From: Thermoleophilia bacterium
GTDB taxonomy: Bacteria > Actinomycetota > Thermoleophilia > Gaiellales > Gaiellaceae
Assembly: GCA_025936595.1 (NCBI GenBank)
Contig: JAICTB010000155.1
Span: 1 to 5,606 of the forward strand
Length of the DNA: 5,606 bases
Reading direction: 5' to 3'
Under the pieces are notes generated by a model. That model had not been told where the DNA came from. It did no database searches and saw only the letters and a list, made by a program, of their open reading frames with translations. Position 1 is the stretch's first letter; the number at the start of each line of letters is the position of its first letter. This document shows, in pieces, positions 5,221-5,606 of the stretch. The translations under genes and the position numbers were made by a program.

Positions 5221-5606
5221 ATGGATCGGGAGACGGTGGGAAGCGGCACGGATCGGCGAGCGTTCCTCGGACGTGCGGGCGTCGCGGCCGCGGGAGTGGC
5301 GGCCTTCGGCGCGCTGCCGGCGATCGCGAAAGCCGGTGCGGGCGGCATCACGCCCGGCGACGTCGAGATCCTGGTCGCGGCGGAGGTCGCGGAGGCGCTC
5401 GCGGTCACGACGTACACGAACATCACGCGGTCGGCGTTCTTCGCCAACCTGGCAGAGGACGACCGGGGCTACATCGAGGCGGCACGGCAGGAGGAGATGT
5501 CGCACTACCTGCTCGAGCAGGGAGCAAGCGGCAAGCCGAGCCCGTTCACGACGTTCTACTTCCCGCCGAACATGTTCGGCGACGCGCAGACGACGCTGAA
5601 CGTGCT
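5221..5606 (+). CDS. Tat-exported ferritin-like domain protein (3' end outside window)
   Basis: The frame is open to the window edge; 128 codons are visible. The N-terminus carries a twin-arginine signal: DRRAFLGRAG (11-20), a hydrophobic AAAGVAAFGALPAIA core (22-36), and a likely cleavage near AKAGA. The mature part begins ITPGDVEILVAAEVAEALAVTTY (split: ITPGDVEILV at 43-52, then AAEVAEALAVTTY), a helix with Glu55. A second helix follows, EAARQEEMSHYLLEQ (86-100), with the E-x-x-H pattern (Glu92, His95) that in ferritin-like four-helix bundles ligates metal. This matches ferritin-like proteins of the desiccation-related/DUF4439 type, which share the bundle but have no settled function. The remaining helices and any further ligands lie outside the window. 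Export folded by Tat fits a metal-containing protein. It is divergent from Ku with about 110 bp between start codons. The second metal site cannot be judged. Confidence 0.88.
   Translation, partial: MDRETVGSGTDRRAFLGRAGVAAAGVAAFGALPAIAKAGAGGITPGDVEILVAAEVAEALAVTTYTNITRSAFFANLAEDDRGYIEAARQEEMSHYLLEQGASGKPSPFTTFYFPPNMFGDAQTTLNV

Noticed and set aside
5112..5447. In-frame upstream extension of Ku to 413 residues
   Set aside because: The added part is low-complexity, runs antisense through the ferritin-like gene, and the conserved Ku N-terminus begins right after the ATG at 5111.

Overview
The window is a stretch of very GC-rich (about 70% by eye) bacterial chromosome with dense, often overlapping genes and heavy G/C use at third codon positions. 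The gene set (a CopC-CopD fusion, a one-gene bacterial Ku, a Tat-exported ferritin-like protein, a TTG start) fits a high-GC actinobacterium. A Thermoleophilia-type soil organism is my best guess, but it rests on general resemblance and not on a marker gene.

Layout. (1) Positions 1-2136, plus strand, look like one operon. It holds the 3' part of a CopC-CopD copper protein with an extra C-terminal YtkA/FixH-like domain, a 34-residue single-span membrane peptide overlapping it by ATGA, and a secreted, C-terminally anchored protein with some resemblance to TPM domains that starts at TTG inside the end of the peptide gene. (2) Positions 2112-2906, minus strand, encode a polytopic membrane protein of unknown function whose 3' end overlaps the operon's last gene by 25 bp. 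(3) Positions 2907-3257 form a divergent intergenic region of about 350 bp. It holds a tiny Cys/His-containing reading frame (minus strand), possibly a gene relic, and a 172-bp imperfect palindrome (3077-3248) that could fold end to end as one long hairpin. (4) Positions 3258-4202, plus strand, encode a DppB/OppB-type ABC permease without visible partners. (5) Positions 4206-5111, minus strand, encode Ku, the end-binding protein of bacterial non-homologous end joining, converging on the permease with only 3 bp between the stop codons. (6) From 5221 to the window edge, plus strand, is the start of a Tat-exported ferritin-like protein with a strong Shine-Dalgarno sequence, divergent from Ku.

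How they fit together. The copper protein and the two small envelope proteins after it are probably co-translated and act in or on the cytoplasmic membrane. The remaining genes look like independent units. The feature least explained by known gene families is the long palindrome, which ends 9 bp before the permease start codon. Most of its internal mismatches would become G-U pairs in a minus-strand transcript but in none of the well-aligned arms would they do so in a plus-strand one. It could be a MITE-like foldback element, a structured RNA or a regulatory hairpin, and the sequence alone does not decide.
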